In this document: positions 43,702 through 52,703 of the stretch, one piece after another
Layout: the number at the start of each line of letters is the position of its first letter
How positions within the stretch are numbered: position 1 is the stretch's first letter
From: Anaplasma ovis str. Haibei
GTDB taxonomy: Bacteria; Pseudomonadota; Alphaproteobacteria; Rickettsiales; Anaplasmataceae
Direction of reading: 5' to 3'
Assembly (NCBI RefSeq): GCF_002214625.1
Contig: NZ_CP015994.1
Span: 930,001 to 994,000, forward strand
Length of the DNA: 64,000 nt
The notes under the pieces: model-generated
Databases searched by the model: none
Told to the model about the DNA's origin: nothing
Seen by the model: only the letters and a program-made list of their open reading frames with translations
Made by a program: the position numbers and the translations under genes

Positions 43702-43944
43702 ATGCGGGAGGTCCTCATATACACAAAGGTCCCCTGCCCCTATTGTACTAGGGCAAAGGCTTTATTCAACAAAAAAAGTGTACCCTTCAAGGAGATAGAT
43801 ATTACTAACGACCCCGCCGCTATGAGCGAGATGATAGAACGCTCAGGGAACAGGACCGTACCGCAGATTTTTATAGATGGTGAGAGTATAGGGGGTTGCG
43901 ATGACCTGTACGCTCTGTATGAATCCGGGAAGTTGAAGTTCTAG
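43702..43944 (+). CDS. grxC: Glutaredoxin 3
   Basis: 80 residues with the dithiol site CPYC at residues ~12-15 (KVPCPYCTRAKALFNKK), the cis-Pro loop RTVPQIFIDG and the GG pair before the last helix (IGGCDDLYALYESGKL). It reduces disulfides with glutathione. Divergent from ribF, 68 bases apart. Compact and complete. Confidence 0.95.
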   Translation: MREVLIYTKVPCPYCTRAKALFNKKSVPFKEIDITNDPAAMSEMIERSGNRTVPQIFIDGESIGGCDDLYALYESGKLKF

Positions 43945-44061
43945 AGCGTAGCGGTCGTTCAGGTTTTGGGCGTAGTCCAGCGTGTGTAGCGTCTCCAGCG
44001 CCCCCAGTGCGCAGGCCGTACCTAGGGTAGAAACCAGCGCACCGGGAGGGGGTTCTACACC

Positions 44062-44916
44062 CTAGGGTAGCAGTTTTAGGATTACGCACCTGCGTCTGCC
44101 TGCAAGGTCAAGCTCATACCCACAGAAGCCTATATTCCAGCGCAGTGCCTCGTTGCGTATGGCACCTTGATCCTCACCAATCTCCAGAATTGCCTTGCCA
44201 GACGGATTCAAGCATCTTCTCAGAACCCTAAAAATCTGAGTGTACTTTTCCATGCCTCTGGCTCCACCATCCAAAGCCTGCAACGGCTCGTGCTGCCTGA
44301 CTTCACGTTGCAGATCGGGTATTTTGCACCTCCTGATGTATGGAGGGTTACTCACTATTAGGTCAAACTTCCCTTCACACAGCTCCCAACTTGCACAGTG
44401 CAACCTAACTCTTGCAAGCATGGAGTGTTGCACAAAATTTTGTCGCGCAATTCGGCAGGCCTTTACACTCCTTTCAAACGCAATTCCAGTCGCATGCTTA
44501 TAGTGCGATAGCAGGGCAATCAAGATACACCCAGTGCCTGTACCCAGATCGGCGATTGTGAGTCTGCAATTTCGGTTCTTGTAGATCTTGATTGCAGAAG
44601 ATACAACAGACTCGGTGTCCGGCCTGGGATCGAGAACGTCTGAATTGACTATAAAGTCCATACCCCAGAATTCTCGCCTCCCCAAAATATGTGAGACTGG
44701 CTCCCCTGCCAGACGTCGGTTCAGTAACGCAAAAAACCTATCGGCACGTTCTCGTTCCACCGGCATGTCAGCATCCACCAACATTGCAACCGCGTTTATA
44801 CCCAGAACATGCTGCGCAATGAGTTCTGCATCTAGCCTTGGGGTGGCCACGCCAGCGTTTTTTAACATAGACGCAGCCTTGTCTAGCAAGGTAGCAATGC
44901 TCGTTGTTTGTGCCAT
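44062..44916 (-). CDS. prmC: Peptide-chain release factor glutamine methyltransferase PrmC
   Basis: 284 residues from ATG 44916; a TTG two codons earlier is possible. The N-terminal helical domain (RLAGEPVSHILGRREFWGMD) and the methyltransferase domain with ADLGTGTGCILIALL and the catalytic VSNPPYIRR are diagnostic. It methylates the GGQ glutamine of RF1 and RF2. The C-terminal end (DLAGRRRCVILKL) matches the family. It converges with grxC. Confidence 0.95.
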   Translation of the reverse strand: MAQTTSIATLLDKAASMLKNAGVATPRLDAELIAQHVLGINAVAMLVDADMPVERERADRFFALLNRRLAGEPVSHILGRREFWGMDFIVNSDVLDPRPDTESVVSSAIKIYKNRNCRLTIADLGTGTGCILIALLSHYKHATGIAFERSVKACRIARQNFVQHSMLARVRLHCASWELCEGKFDLIVSNPPYIRRCKIPDLQREVRQHEPLQALDGGARGMEKYTQIFRVLRRCLNPSGKAILEIGEDQGAIRNEALRWNIGFCGYELDLAGRRRCVILKLLP

Positions 44917-45089
44917 AAACAATACCTGATTCGGTCACACAGAGACGAAGATGTGAGAATCCTGTTTCGCGGCCTATGAAACCCTGCAATAAACAATACA
45001 AAAGCTGCGCCCTTTTGCAAAGCTAAGATCCTCCCGGCAATGTCAGACATTTTCTCGCGGGCAGGGCGCGTGGTAATTGAGCTACGTGC

Positions 45090-45887
45090 CTACTGATACG
45101 GCGGGAAGCCCCAATTTTTTGGTGACATGGTAAAAACTTCCACCCCATCTTTGGTTACTCCCAAAGAATGTTCGAACTGCGCTGAGAGGGAGAAATCCCT
45201 GGTCATTACGGTCCATCCGTCTTTCCTGCTCACGAGAGTGTGGTGTTTGCCCGCATTTATCATGGGCTCTACTGTGAAAAACATCCCCTCCTGCATCACA
45301 GTGTCATCTTCCTCATCATAGTAGTGTACAACATTGGGCGGTGCGTGAAACACCTTGCCGATACCATGGCCACAATAATCACGCACAATTGAGTAACCAT
45401 ATTTGTCTATTGTTTCCTCAATCACCATGCCAAGTTTGTTGAGTTTTTGCCCAGGTTTTACATGCTCAATCGCAGCCCACATTGCCTCATACGCAGCCTC
45501 GCAAAGGCGCTTAGCTTTTATCGCGGTGTTTTCTCCAACCCAGTACATCCTGCTTGTGTCCCCATGCCAGCCATCTAAAATTACCGTAACATCTATGTTT
45601 AGTATGTCCCCATCCTTGAGTGCAACATCATCTGGAATGCCGTGGCATACTACACAATTTTTTGAAGTACAAATAGACTTAGGATACCCGCGGTACCCCA
45701 GGGGCGCAGGCACGGCGCCAGCACCTGTGATGAAAGAGTGGCACAGATCGTTCAGGGTGTTAGTAGAGACCCCGGGTTTGACATGGGGAGTTATAAAATC
45801 TAGCACCTCAGCGGCTAGCCTACCCGCTTTACGCATGCCTTCAAAATCTTTCTCAGAGTGAATAGTTATGCCCCCGGTCAAGACCAT
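45090..45887 (-). CDS. map: Methionine aminopeptidase, type I
   Basis: 265 residues. Metal ligands are all visible: two Asp in DGDILNIDVTVILDGWHGDTS, His in CGHGIGKVFH, Glu in FTVEPMIN and Glu in SAQFEHSLGVTKDG. It removes the initiator Met. The extra Cys-containing segment CTSKNCVVCHGIPDD matches the usual NEVVCHGIP region. Its start lies 2 bases after the sucB stop, so it is cotranscribed with sucB. Confidence 0.96.
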   Translation of the reverse strand: MVLTGGITIHSEKDFEGMRKAGRLAAEVLDFITPHVKPGVSTNTLNDLCHSFITGAGAVPAPLGYRGYPKSICTSKNCVVCHGIPDDVALKDGDILNIDVTVILDGWHGDTSRMYWVGENTAIKAKRLCEAAYEAMWAAIEHVKPGQKLNKLGMVIEETIDKYGYSIVRDYCGHGIGKVFHAPPNVVHYYDEEDDTVMQEGMFFTVEPMINAGKHHTLVSRKDGWTVMTRDFSLSAQFEHSLGVTKDGVEVFTMSPKNWGFPPYQ

Positions 45888-45889
45888 AC

Positions 45890-47125
45890 CTAAATTTCAA
45901 GAGACATCCTGTTTGGGTCTTCTATATATTGCTTAACGCGCACAAGAAAGGTCACAGCACCTTGGCCGTCTACTATTCTGTGGTCATAGGATAGCGCCAG
46001 ATACATCATGGGCCTAATTTCAATGTTCCCACCAACCACAACGGGACGTTCCTGTATTGCGTGCATGCCCAAAATTCCTGATTGTGGGGGATTGATAATT
46101 GGTGTGGAGAGAAGAGACCCGTAAACGCCCCCATTGGTGATGGTAAACGTTGCACCAGACATATCGGCAACTGTAAGCGTTCCCCCCCTAGCCTTCTTAC
46201 TCAGCATCACCAACTCTTGCTCCAACGCCGCGAATGACATAGTTTCAGCACCGCATATCACGGGGACTACCAATCCCTTGTCCGTACCAACTGCAACCCC
46301 GATGTTACAGTAATCACGGTAGATTATCTCATCCCCCGAAATCTCCGCATTGAGAACTGGTATCTCTCTAAGTGCCAGCACCACAGCCCTGATAAAGAAT
46401 GACATGAATCCCAGCTTCACCTCGTACTTCTTCTCAAAGCCTTCTCGGTATTTGCCTCTGAGTGCCATAACAGCGCTCATATCCACCTCGTTGAAAGTGC
46501 TGAGCGTCGCCGCGGTATTTTGCGATTCTTTCAACCGCGATGCTATTACCTGGCGAATTTTGCTCATCTTAACGCGCCTTTCCCCCGGCACGCTTACGAC
46601 ACCATCAACCTCATCATATACGCGTTGATGTGGAACAGATCCCTTGCTCACATCGCCTACAGGCTTGGTGATTTTGCCAGAAGCCCTATCGGCAGGTGAG
46701 GAGCACCCACCAGCAACAAACTCATCAATACCGGGAATGCAGGGACCAGCAGTTGGCTTCTCCTTGACAGCAACTTGAACTTGTTGCTTATCCCCTTCCT
46801 GCGTTGCCGGCTTGGTATCCGGAACCACAACTTCAGCCTGCTTAGGTTCTGGCACTGCAGCAGCGCTCTGAGAAGTACCCTCCTGCTTACTAATGACCGC
46901 CAGAACCTGGCCCCTGGTTATTATCTCCTCGTCCGACACACGTAGCTCTGTGATAACACCGGCAATCGGGGTTGATATTTCCAGAGAGGTTTTGTCGGTT
47001 TCAACCACAAAAACCACCTCCTCCGCAGAAACTGTATCTCCAACCTTTTTCAGAACCCGTACAGGAGCCTCCAATATGGACTCCCCACCGAGGTTATCGG
47101 CTTTTATCTCTATAGTGTTACTCAT
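45890..47125 (-). CDS. sucB: Dihydrolipoamide succinyltransferase, E2 of 2-oxoglutarate dehydrogenase
   Basis: 411 residues from ATG 47125 ([20 protein letters not shown]); an upstream start at 47155 adds ten unlikely residues. Lipoyl domain at 1-75 with the modified lysine in [11 protein letters not shown], an Ala/Pro/Gln-rich linker, a reduced peripheral-subunit-binding segment near 130-150, and the catalytic domain ending [16 protein letters not shown] (HxxxDG). It transfers succinyl groups in the TCA cycle, the main energy route of this kind of bacterium. map follows in the same transcript. Confidence 0.95.
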   Translation of the reverse strand: MSNTIEIKADNLGGESILEAPVRVLKKVGDTVSAEEVVFVVETDKTSLEISTPIAGVITELRVSDEEIITRGQVLAVISKQEGTSQSAAAVPEPKQAEVVVPDTKPATQEGDKQQVQVAVKEKPTAGPCIPGIDEFVAGGCSSPADRASGKITKPVGDVSKGSVPHQRVYDEVDGVVSVPGERRVKMSKIRQVIASRLKESQNTAATLSTFNEVDMSAVMALRGKYREGFEKKYEVKLGFMSFFIRAVVLALREIPVLNAEISGDEIIYRDYCNIGVAVGTDKGLVVPVICGAETMSFAALEQELVMLSKKARGGTLTVADMSGATFTITNGGVYGSLLSTPIINPPQSGILGMHAIQERPVVVGGNIEIRPMMYLALSYDHRIVDGQGAVTFLVRVKQYIEDPNRMSLEI

Positions 47126-47225
47126 ACAAGCAGCTTGCCCAATAAAACGAACCATATGCCGGACAGACGTACCGCCAGTCTAGGCATCAAACCACGAAAT
47201 GTCAAACCATAGATCAGAGCAGGGC

Positions 47226-47741
47226 CTATAGATACGATCTGGACAATGCAATATACCCATCAGCTGACTGTTGCAGATATGCTAGCTCTTGATCCGACAG
47301 CATCCTCATGTACTTGGCAGGTCGCCCTCCCCACAACTCGCCAGATTTTACCACCTTACCTCTCGTTAGCAAAGACCCAGCAGCCAGCATGCTGCACTCT
47401 TCCATGAGGGCGCGATCCATAACCACGCACCCCATACCTACAAACGCTTTGTCCATGATGGAACACGCGTGCAATATGCAGCCGTGCCCGACAGTTACAA
47501 ATTTACCAATCTCGGTATCACCGTATTCTTGGTCGACATGTACGACGGTATTATCTTGAATATTACTACCTTCACCAACAACAATTTTCCCCACATCACC
47601 TCTGAGAACCGAGCCAAACCAAATGCTCGCGCTCTTTCCCACCGTTACCTGACCTATTAGGTGTGCATTTTCTGCTACAAAGACAGTAGGGTCTACGGAC
47701 GGAAGTGTACCCATGTAGCTCGTAAAAGACGCATTACCCAT
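47226..47741 (-). CDS. Gamma-carbonic-anhydrase-like hexapeptide protein (YrdA type)
   Basis: 171 residues of left-handed beta-helix hexapeptide repeats (IGQVTVGKSASIWFGSVLRG, IVVGEGSNIQDNTVV). Metal-binding histidines are in NTVVHVDQ and VGHGCILHACSI. The C-terminal helix (LSDQELAYLQQSADGYIALS) is typical. The family includes active and inactive carbonic anhydrases; activity here is not settled by sequence. Confidence 0.9.
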   Translation of the reverse strand: MGNASFTSYMGTLPSVDPTVFVAENAHLIGQVTVGKSASIWFGSVLRGDVGKIVVGEGSNIQDNTVVHVDQEYGDTEIGKFVTVGHGCILHACSIMDKAFVGMGCVVMDRALMEECSMLAAGSLLTRGKVVKSGELWGGRPAKYMRMLSDQELAYLQQSADGYIALSRSYL

Positions 47742-47844
47742 TACACGCCCTCACCGCATATTCAGTAGGTTTAATGTAACACAGAGTCTGGTCGCGGTCA
47801 CCCACTTCAAGGGATACAGCTGCATTAGTTCGCAAATCTTGAGA

Positions 47845-48678
47845 CTAGGCCAGGAGAATATTGTCTATCAGTCGACAACATCCCAAATTTACAGCCAAAA
47901 AAACCCTCGCAGGCCTGCTGAAAGTTTGTATGCGCTCAAGCGTGTTGTTATCGCGCACCTCAAGATAGTCAACCTTAAATCCCTCTTGTTCGAGACGCAG
48001 CTTGCCGCGCGTGATTATCTCCTGTTGATCATCCGGAGCGTCAGACAGATTTTTCCCAACCTCAAGTAGAAATTTATACAAAAAGCCTGCCTTGGCGATT
48101 TCCGCGCCGTTCAAGTATTTGTGCCTGGAAGATAGCGCCAGCCCCTCCGGGCTCCTCACGGTGTCCCCCTGTAATACGTCTACACCTATGTTAAGATCAC
48201 GGAATAGCTTCCGGGTAAGGCACAACATTTGGTAGTCCTTTTCTCCGAGAATCATACAGTGCGCATTCGTCTGCATAACCAGCTTTATCAGTACAACCAT
48301 GATTCCATTGATAAAATTGTGCCTGGATGCCCCACACAGCTCACGCGCCATAGGACCCACATCTACACCGGTGGAAAAACCATCAGGATACATACCCTCA
48401 ACACTTGGGATGTATACAACATCAACACCGGCATCGGCACACTTTTTGCAGTCTTCCTCCTCGCACCTCGGGTATTTTTCATAGTCCTCACCCGGAGAAA
48501 ATTGTAGGGGGTTCACGAATATACTCAAAACAACCACATCAGCGTGTTTCTTCATCTCGTGCACTAGTGAGAGGTGCCCGGAATGCAATGCACCCATCGT
48601 TGGCACAAGCCCTACCCTGCGCCCCGCAAAGGGGCGCAGCACCCCCTTCATGGACTCTACATCCCTAACAATTTTCAT
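47845..48678 (-). CDS. panC: Pantoate-beta-alanine ligase PanC
   Basis: 277 residues from ATG 48678 (MKIVRDVESMKGVLRPFAGR); the frame is open further upstream to 48786 but without family character. Motifs: VGLVPTMGALHSGHLSLV (HIGH-type), SIFVNPLQFSPGEDYEKYPR, GEKDYQMLCLTRKLF and RSPEGLALSSRHKYL (KMSKS-type). The usual RPGHFxGVxTVV stretch is altered to RHNFINGIMVVL. It makes pantothenate, the CoA precursor. No panB or panD is in this window. Confidence 0.92.
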   Translation of the reverse strand: MKIVRDVESMKGVLRPFAGRRVGLVPTMGALHSGHLSLVHEMKKHADVVVLSIFVNPLQFSPGEDYEKYPRCEEEDCKKCADAGVDVVYIPSVEGMYPDGFSTGVDVGPMARELCGASRHNFINGIMVVLIKLVMQTNAHCMILGEKDYQMLCLTRKLFRDLNIGVDVLQGDTVRSPEGLALSSRHKYLNGAEIAKAGFLYKFLLEVGKNLSDAPDDQQEIITRGKLRLEQEGFKVDYLEVRDNNTLERIQTFSRPARVFLAVNLGCCRLIDNILLA

Positions 48679-48823
48679 TATCTTAAAACCCACCGATGCA
48701 CTGCGCCGCCCCAAGTTGTAGCCCGGCCATCTGGTGCTGTCTACAACAATGTGGTGAATTTTGTTATTGATATAGAGGCCGCACACAAGTATAACTGCCC
48801 GTGTTTTAGTCTAGTATCCTGCT

Positions 48824-49966
48824 GTGACCAGGCGTCTTCTGCTTAGCTTTTCCGTGCTCGCGCTCTTCTGCTTAGCGTTGGTTCCCACCTGCCCTTTGCA
48901 CGCACTCAAGATGCATACAAAGGCGCCGCACGCAATTGTGTATGAGCTGGGCTCCAGAACAGTGCTCTTTGAGCATGATGCTGACACTGCAACATCACCT
49001 TCTTCCATGAGCAAGCTGATGACGTTGTATCTCGTGTTTCAGCACCTTCACGCCGGCGTGATCAAGATGGAAGACACATTCTCCGTTAGTGAAAGTGCGT
49101 GGAAGCGTGGTGGCTCTTCTGCATTTTTAAAAGTTGGGCAAATGGTCGCGGTGAGTGACCTCATCAGGGGAGTTGCGGTATCATCTGGTAATGACGCATG
49201 CATTGCACTTGCAGAAGGGGTTAGCGGCTCGCAAGAACAATTTGTGGAAGACATGAATGGTTTGGCGAAGGAGATGAATCTGACCAATAGCAGCTTCACA
49301 AACGTAACCGGATGGCCGGACGAAGGGCACGTGATGTCAGTTAGAGACATACTAACGCTGTCGGTCAGGATATTCGAGGACTTTCCCGAGTATTACCACG
49401 TGTTCGGCGAAAAGCAATTCACGTACAATGGCGTAACTCAAAAAAACTACAATACCTTGCTCAATTACAACGTGGGGGTGGATGGGATAAAGACCGGTCA
49501 TACCGAAAAGGCGGGTTATGGAATAGCTGCATCAGCACAGAAGGATAACCGTCGCGTTTTTGTCGTTGTCAACGGGTTGAAAACCGAGACTGAAAGGGCA
49601 TATGAGACCAAACGGTTGCTGCTGTATGCTTTCAATCGCTTCGAAACCAAAGTTATCTTCCCCGCCGGAAGCATAATAGGTGAGGTAAAGGTGTGGAATG
49701 GCAGGAGCAAAGCAATTAAAATGCACGTCCTCGATGATGTAGTCATAAGCTACCCAAAAGACTTATCCAAGGGCGTGAAGGCGTTTATCTCCCATAAAAG
49801 TATAGTGGCTGCTCCGGTGAAAAAAGGCCAGGAGATAGGAGTGCTTTCAGTGCAGATACCTGGCATGGCAGATAAAGTGTTTCCAGTCTACGCCGCTGCA
49901 GAGGTTGAAGCTCTGGGCCCAGTGCGCGCGTTTTTCAGATCACTAAAGCACGCTATTCTGCGCTAA
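48824..49966 (+). CDS. D-alanyl-D-alanine carboxypeptidase (PBP5/6 type)
   Basis: 380 residues from a GTG. Signal peptide (LLLSFSVLALFCLALVPTCP). Penicillin-binding motifs: SMSK (SxxK) near residue 65, SGN near 126 and KTGHTEKAGYG near 226. A beta-rich C-terminal domain and a short amphipathic end (FFRSLKHAILR) suit membrane attachment. It trims peptidoglycan stem peptides. A lytic transglycosylase at 60354 also points to a retained, if small, peptidoglycan pathway. Its 3' end overlaps the convergent dsbD by 14 bases. Confidence 0.93.
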   Translation: MTRRLLLSFSVLALFCLALVPTCPLHALKMHTKAPHAIVYELGSRTVLFEHDADTATSPSSMSKLMTLYLVFQHLHAGVIKMEDTFSVSESAWKRGGSSAFLKVGQMVAVSDLIRGVAVSSGNDACIALAEGVSGSQEQFVEDMNGLAKEMNLTNSSFTNVTGWPDEGHVMSVRDILTLSVRIFEDFPEYYHVFGEKQFTYNGVTQKNYNTLLNYNVGVDGIKTGHTEKAGYGIAASAQKDNRRVFVVVNGLKTETERAYETKRLLLYAFNRFETKVIFPAGSIIGEVKVWNGRSKAIKMHVLDDVVISYPKDLSKGVKAFISHKSIVAAPVKKGQEIGVLSVQIPGMADKVFPVYAAAEVEALGPVRAFFRSLKHAILR

Positions 49967-51182
49967 CTTTGGAATTTGGGCTCGCGTTTAGGTGCTTGCT
50001 CAAAATCTCAAGAATCGCTTTCTCGCTAAAAATTTGTGGCATGGGCCCCACGGATTCCCCCTTGACGTATAGCTCGTAAAACGGAATGCCACCACCACCG
50101 CGCTCATTCAAATATTCGGCAATAGTGCTATCCATATTGGTCCAGTCCGCCTTCATGTATGTGACACCATGCGCGCGCAGAAAACTCTGCACCGGTGCGG
50201 ATTCAAGCACTTTTTCATTAACCTTACAGGTAAGACACCACTCGGCTCCCACAGCTAAAAACACTGTTTTGCCTTTTCTCAACAGCCTTGCTAACCTTGC
50301 CTCGGAAAACTCTACCTGCGCCAGCTTCCCATACTCGTGATCGTGCCCACGAAAGCGATCAATATACACAGCGGAGCCAACGATAAAGAGCGGTAAGAGC
50401 ACAACCAAAGCCTTGGATGCCTGCATTTTTACACTGGACATAACTCGCAGAAACCATATCCCTGATGACACCACAACGATTGATAACGCCGTCGGTAGTA
50501 GGACATGTATGCCCTTCTGGCTCACTAGAACGTGCAATAGCCACGCGGAAGTTGCATACATCGGGAATGCAAGAAACTGCTTAAGGTACTCCATCCACTG
50601 TCCGGGTTTCGGAAGTAGGCGAGTCAGACCCGGGGAGCATGATATAACCAGATATGGAAGCGCCATACCCAGCCCCATGACCTGAAATATTGCAACAGAA
50701 CGCGGCCCTGGTTGCAGTAGGGCAAAGCTCACTGCTGACACCATGAACGGGGCCGAGCATGGAGTGCCGATCAGTGCGGAAAGAACCCCGGCAAAAAAAC
50801 TTCCAACATTGTGCGCAGCCATCGCACTGATGAACGGCACTTTGATGGATAAGTCAAAAAAGCCAGAAAATGACATGCCCACAAGAAAAGTTACGTGTAG
50901 TAGGCCAATAACCAAAGCTGGGGATTGCATCTGAAACCCCCAACCAAGAAAGTGGCCTGCAGAGCGCAGCAAAAGCAGCGCCAAAGATAAGAGCAGCATG
51001 CTACTCATAACCCCGGCCGTGTAGTACACCCCATCCACTACGGTATCCCACCTACTTTTTGAGCTTTTCCGTACTATGGATAACACTTTCAGCGACAATA
51101 TGGGAAACACGCAAGGCATTAGGTTGAGCATCAAGCCCCCAACAAGCGCAAGCATTAATACGTTGAGAAATGTACGTTCCAT
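49953..51182 (-). CDS. dsbD: DsbD-like thiol:disulfide interchange protein, without alpha domain
   Basis: 409 residues. The membrane part starts directly with LNLMPCVFPILSLKVL, the first redox Cys helix, and has about eight helices with the second Cys in GTPCSAPFM. The C-terminal thioredoxin-like domain has GAEWCLTCKVNEKVL (CxxC) near residue 310 and GGIPFYELYV. The N-terminal periplasmic alpha domain of classical DsbD is absent, so a separate partner must accept the electrons. It supplies reducing power to the periplasm, e.g. for cytochrome c or oxidase maturation. Confidence 0.92.
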   Translation of the reverse strand: MERTFLNVLMLALVGGLMLNLMPCVFPILSLKVLSIVRKSSKSRWDTVVDGVYYTAGVMSSMLLLSLALLLLRSAGHFLGWGFQMQSPALVIGLLHVTFLVGMSFSGFFDLSIKVPFISAMAAHNVGSFFAGVLSALIGTPCSAPFMVSAVSFALLQPGPRSVAIFQVMGLGMALPYLVISCSPGLTRLLPKPGQWMEYLKQFLAFPMYATSAWLLHVLVSQKGIHVLLPTALSIVVVSSGIWFLRVMSSVKMQASKALVVLLPLFIVGSAVYIDRFRGHDHEYGKLAQVEFSEARLARLLRKGKTVFLAVGAEWCLTCKVNEKVLESAPVQSFLRAHGVTYMKADWTNMDSTIAEYLNERGGGGIPFYELYVKGESVGPMPQIFSEKAILEILSKHLNASPNSKVSAE

Positions 51183-51224
51183 AAGCTACCTCTGAATACC
51201 ACCCTGGTGTACACCACCGCCTAG

Positions 51225-51491
51225 TCACTTGCCGGACGCGCATGCCGATATGCGAGACACAAGCGCCTTGTCTATAGAATCAGGCACCGGCCGCCTACCC
51301 ACTACATAGGAATATAGCAACTCATCATCAAGCTCTACTATCTTCTCGTACCGCACAAGCTCCTCCTCGTCCAGTAGGGCGAGATACCTCTCAGCAAAGG
51401 CGCCCAAAAGTATGTCAGTCTCCTTGCAGCCCCTATGTGTACTTCTGTAAAGCAACCTGCGTTTTCGCCCTTCGAGACCAAAGTCATCCAT
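51225..51491 (-). CDS. sdhE: Succinate dehydrogenase assembly factor SdhE
   Basis: 88 residues from ATG 51491; the frame stays open to 51557 but those 22 residues are not family-like. RRLLYRSTHRGCKETDILLG contains the RGxxE motif needed for covalent flavin attachment to SdhA, and LDEEELVRYEKIVELDDELL is the second family helix. It acts in the cytoplasm on complex II. dsbD follows on the same strand. Confidence 0.9.
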   Translation of the reverse strand: MDDFGLEGRKRRLLYRSTHRGCKETDILLGAFAERYLALLDEEELVRYEKIVELDDELLYSYVVGRRPVPDSIDKALVSRISACASGK

Positions 51492-51609
51492 TCCACAAAC
51501 ACCGCGCTCACTGCAGCCACCACGCAGGAACTTTATACCGCACAATACTGTTGTCAAGGATATAAATATGATATAACATGCTCCTGTTTCGAGCTTGTCG
51601 AGTATCCTT

Positions 51610-52698
51610 ATGGTTTCCTTAGCGCGGGTGTTTGGCGCTTTTCAGGAGGGTTCTTTCTACATTGCCTCCTTTCTTCTTGTACTTTCCGTAGTTGTGTTCG
51701 TGCACGAGTATGGGCACTACTCGGTGGCAAAGTTGTGTGGGGTTAAGGTAAAGACGTTCTCCCTTGGATTCGGGCCCGAGCTGTTTGGAATCACGGATGG
51801 GTCGGGCACTAGATGGAAGTTCAGCCTGGTACCCGTTGGAGGGTACGTAAAGATGCTCGGCGACACGCAGGAGGATAATCTCTCTGAGGGTGAGAAGTCT
51901 TTCGCATTCAACGAAAAGCCGTTGTGGCAGCGGTTCGCCGTTGCCGGTGCCGGGCCGCTAGCAAATTTGCTGTTTGCCGTATTAGTATTCTTCGTGTTGT
52001 TCGCCACTAGGGGGGTGATGAGCCCGATGCCAATAGTTGGTGCCGTACTTCCTGGAAGCACAGCAGAGAAGGTCGGGCTCATGGTGGGTGACAGGATAGT
52101 TGAGGTTGACGGGCATGAGGTTTCGTGGTTTGAGGAGATACGACATTATATCGCCGGGAGCCCAAATCAAGAGTTTACAGTGGTGTTCCTCCGCGATGGC
52201 GTGCAGCATTCTATCAAACTCTCTTCGGATGTGTGGTCTGACGATGCACGTAGGTTGGGCATAGCTGCTAACATATCCCCGGAGACCACTAGGGCTAGGC
52301 GTCTGCCCGTAGTACGGGCCGCGGTTGAGTCCTTCAGGTGCATCTTCAGAATAGTAAAAATAACCCTGGTGGCAGTCGTGCAGCTTGTGACAGGCGCTCG
52401 TGGCATAGACGAGCTTGGCGGGCCGGTTAGGATTGCTAAACACTCTGGTGAGTCAATCAGAAACAAAGAGGGATTGTGGTTTGTAGGGTTGATCTCCGCA
52501 AACTTGGGGGTTGTCAATCTCCTCCCCATACCTATGCTCGATGGGGGGTATATGCTGCAGTATGTCCTGCAGGGAGTTTTCCGCAGGAGAACCATAAATC
52601 CCAAGTATCAGAATGTCATGATGGCTATAGGCTTCGTGCTCCTGGTATCTATGATGGTTTTCGTCACCTTCAATGACGTCAAGAGCATTTTGAAGTGA
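51610..52698 (+). CDS. rseP: RseP-type site-2 membrane zinc protease
   Basis: 362 residues from ATG 51610; a TTG five codons earlier is possible. First helix ASFLLVLSVVVFVHEYGHYS contains the zinc motif HEYGH near residue 32; the third zinc ligand is in NLLPIPMLDGGYML. One PDZ domain lies about 110-190 (VLPGSTAEKVGLMVGDRIVE). In other bacteria it cleaves anti-sigma factors and leftover signal peptides. It heads the rseP-bamA-skp-fabZ-purH run; bamA overlaps its stop region. Confidence 0.95.
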   Translation: MVSLARVFGAFQEGSFYIASFLLVLSVVVFVHEYGHYSVAKLCGVKVKTFSLGFGPELFGITDGSGTRWKFSLVPVGGYVKMLGDTQEDNLSEGEKSFAFNEKPLWQRFAVAGAGPLANLLFAVLVFFVLFATRGVMSPMPIVGAVLPGSTAEKVGLMVGDRIVEVDGHEVSWFEEIRHYIAGSPNQEFTVVFLRDGVQHSIKLSSDVWSDDARRLGIAANISPETTRARRLPVVRAAVESFRCIFRIVKITLVAVVQLVTGARGIDELGGPVRIAKHSGESIRNKEGLWFVGLISANLGVVNLLPIPMLDGGYMLQYVLQGVFRRRTINPKYQNVMMAIGFVLLVSMMVFVTFNDVKSILK

Positions 52699-52703
52699 GT
52701 TTT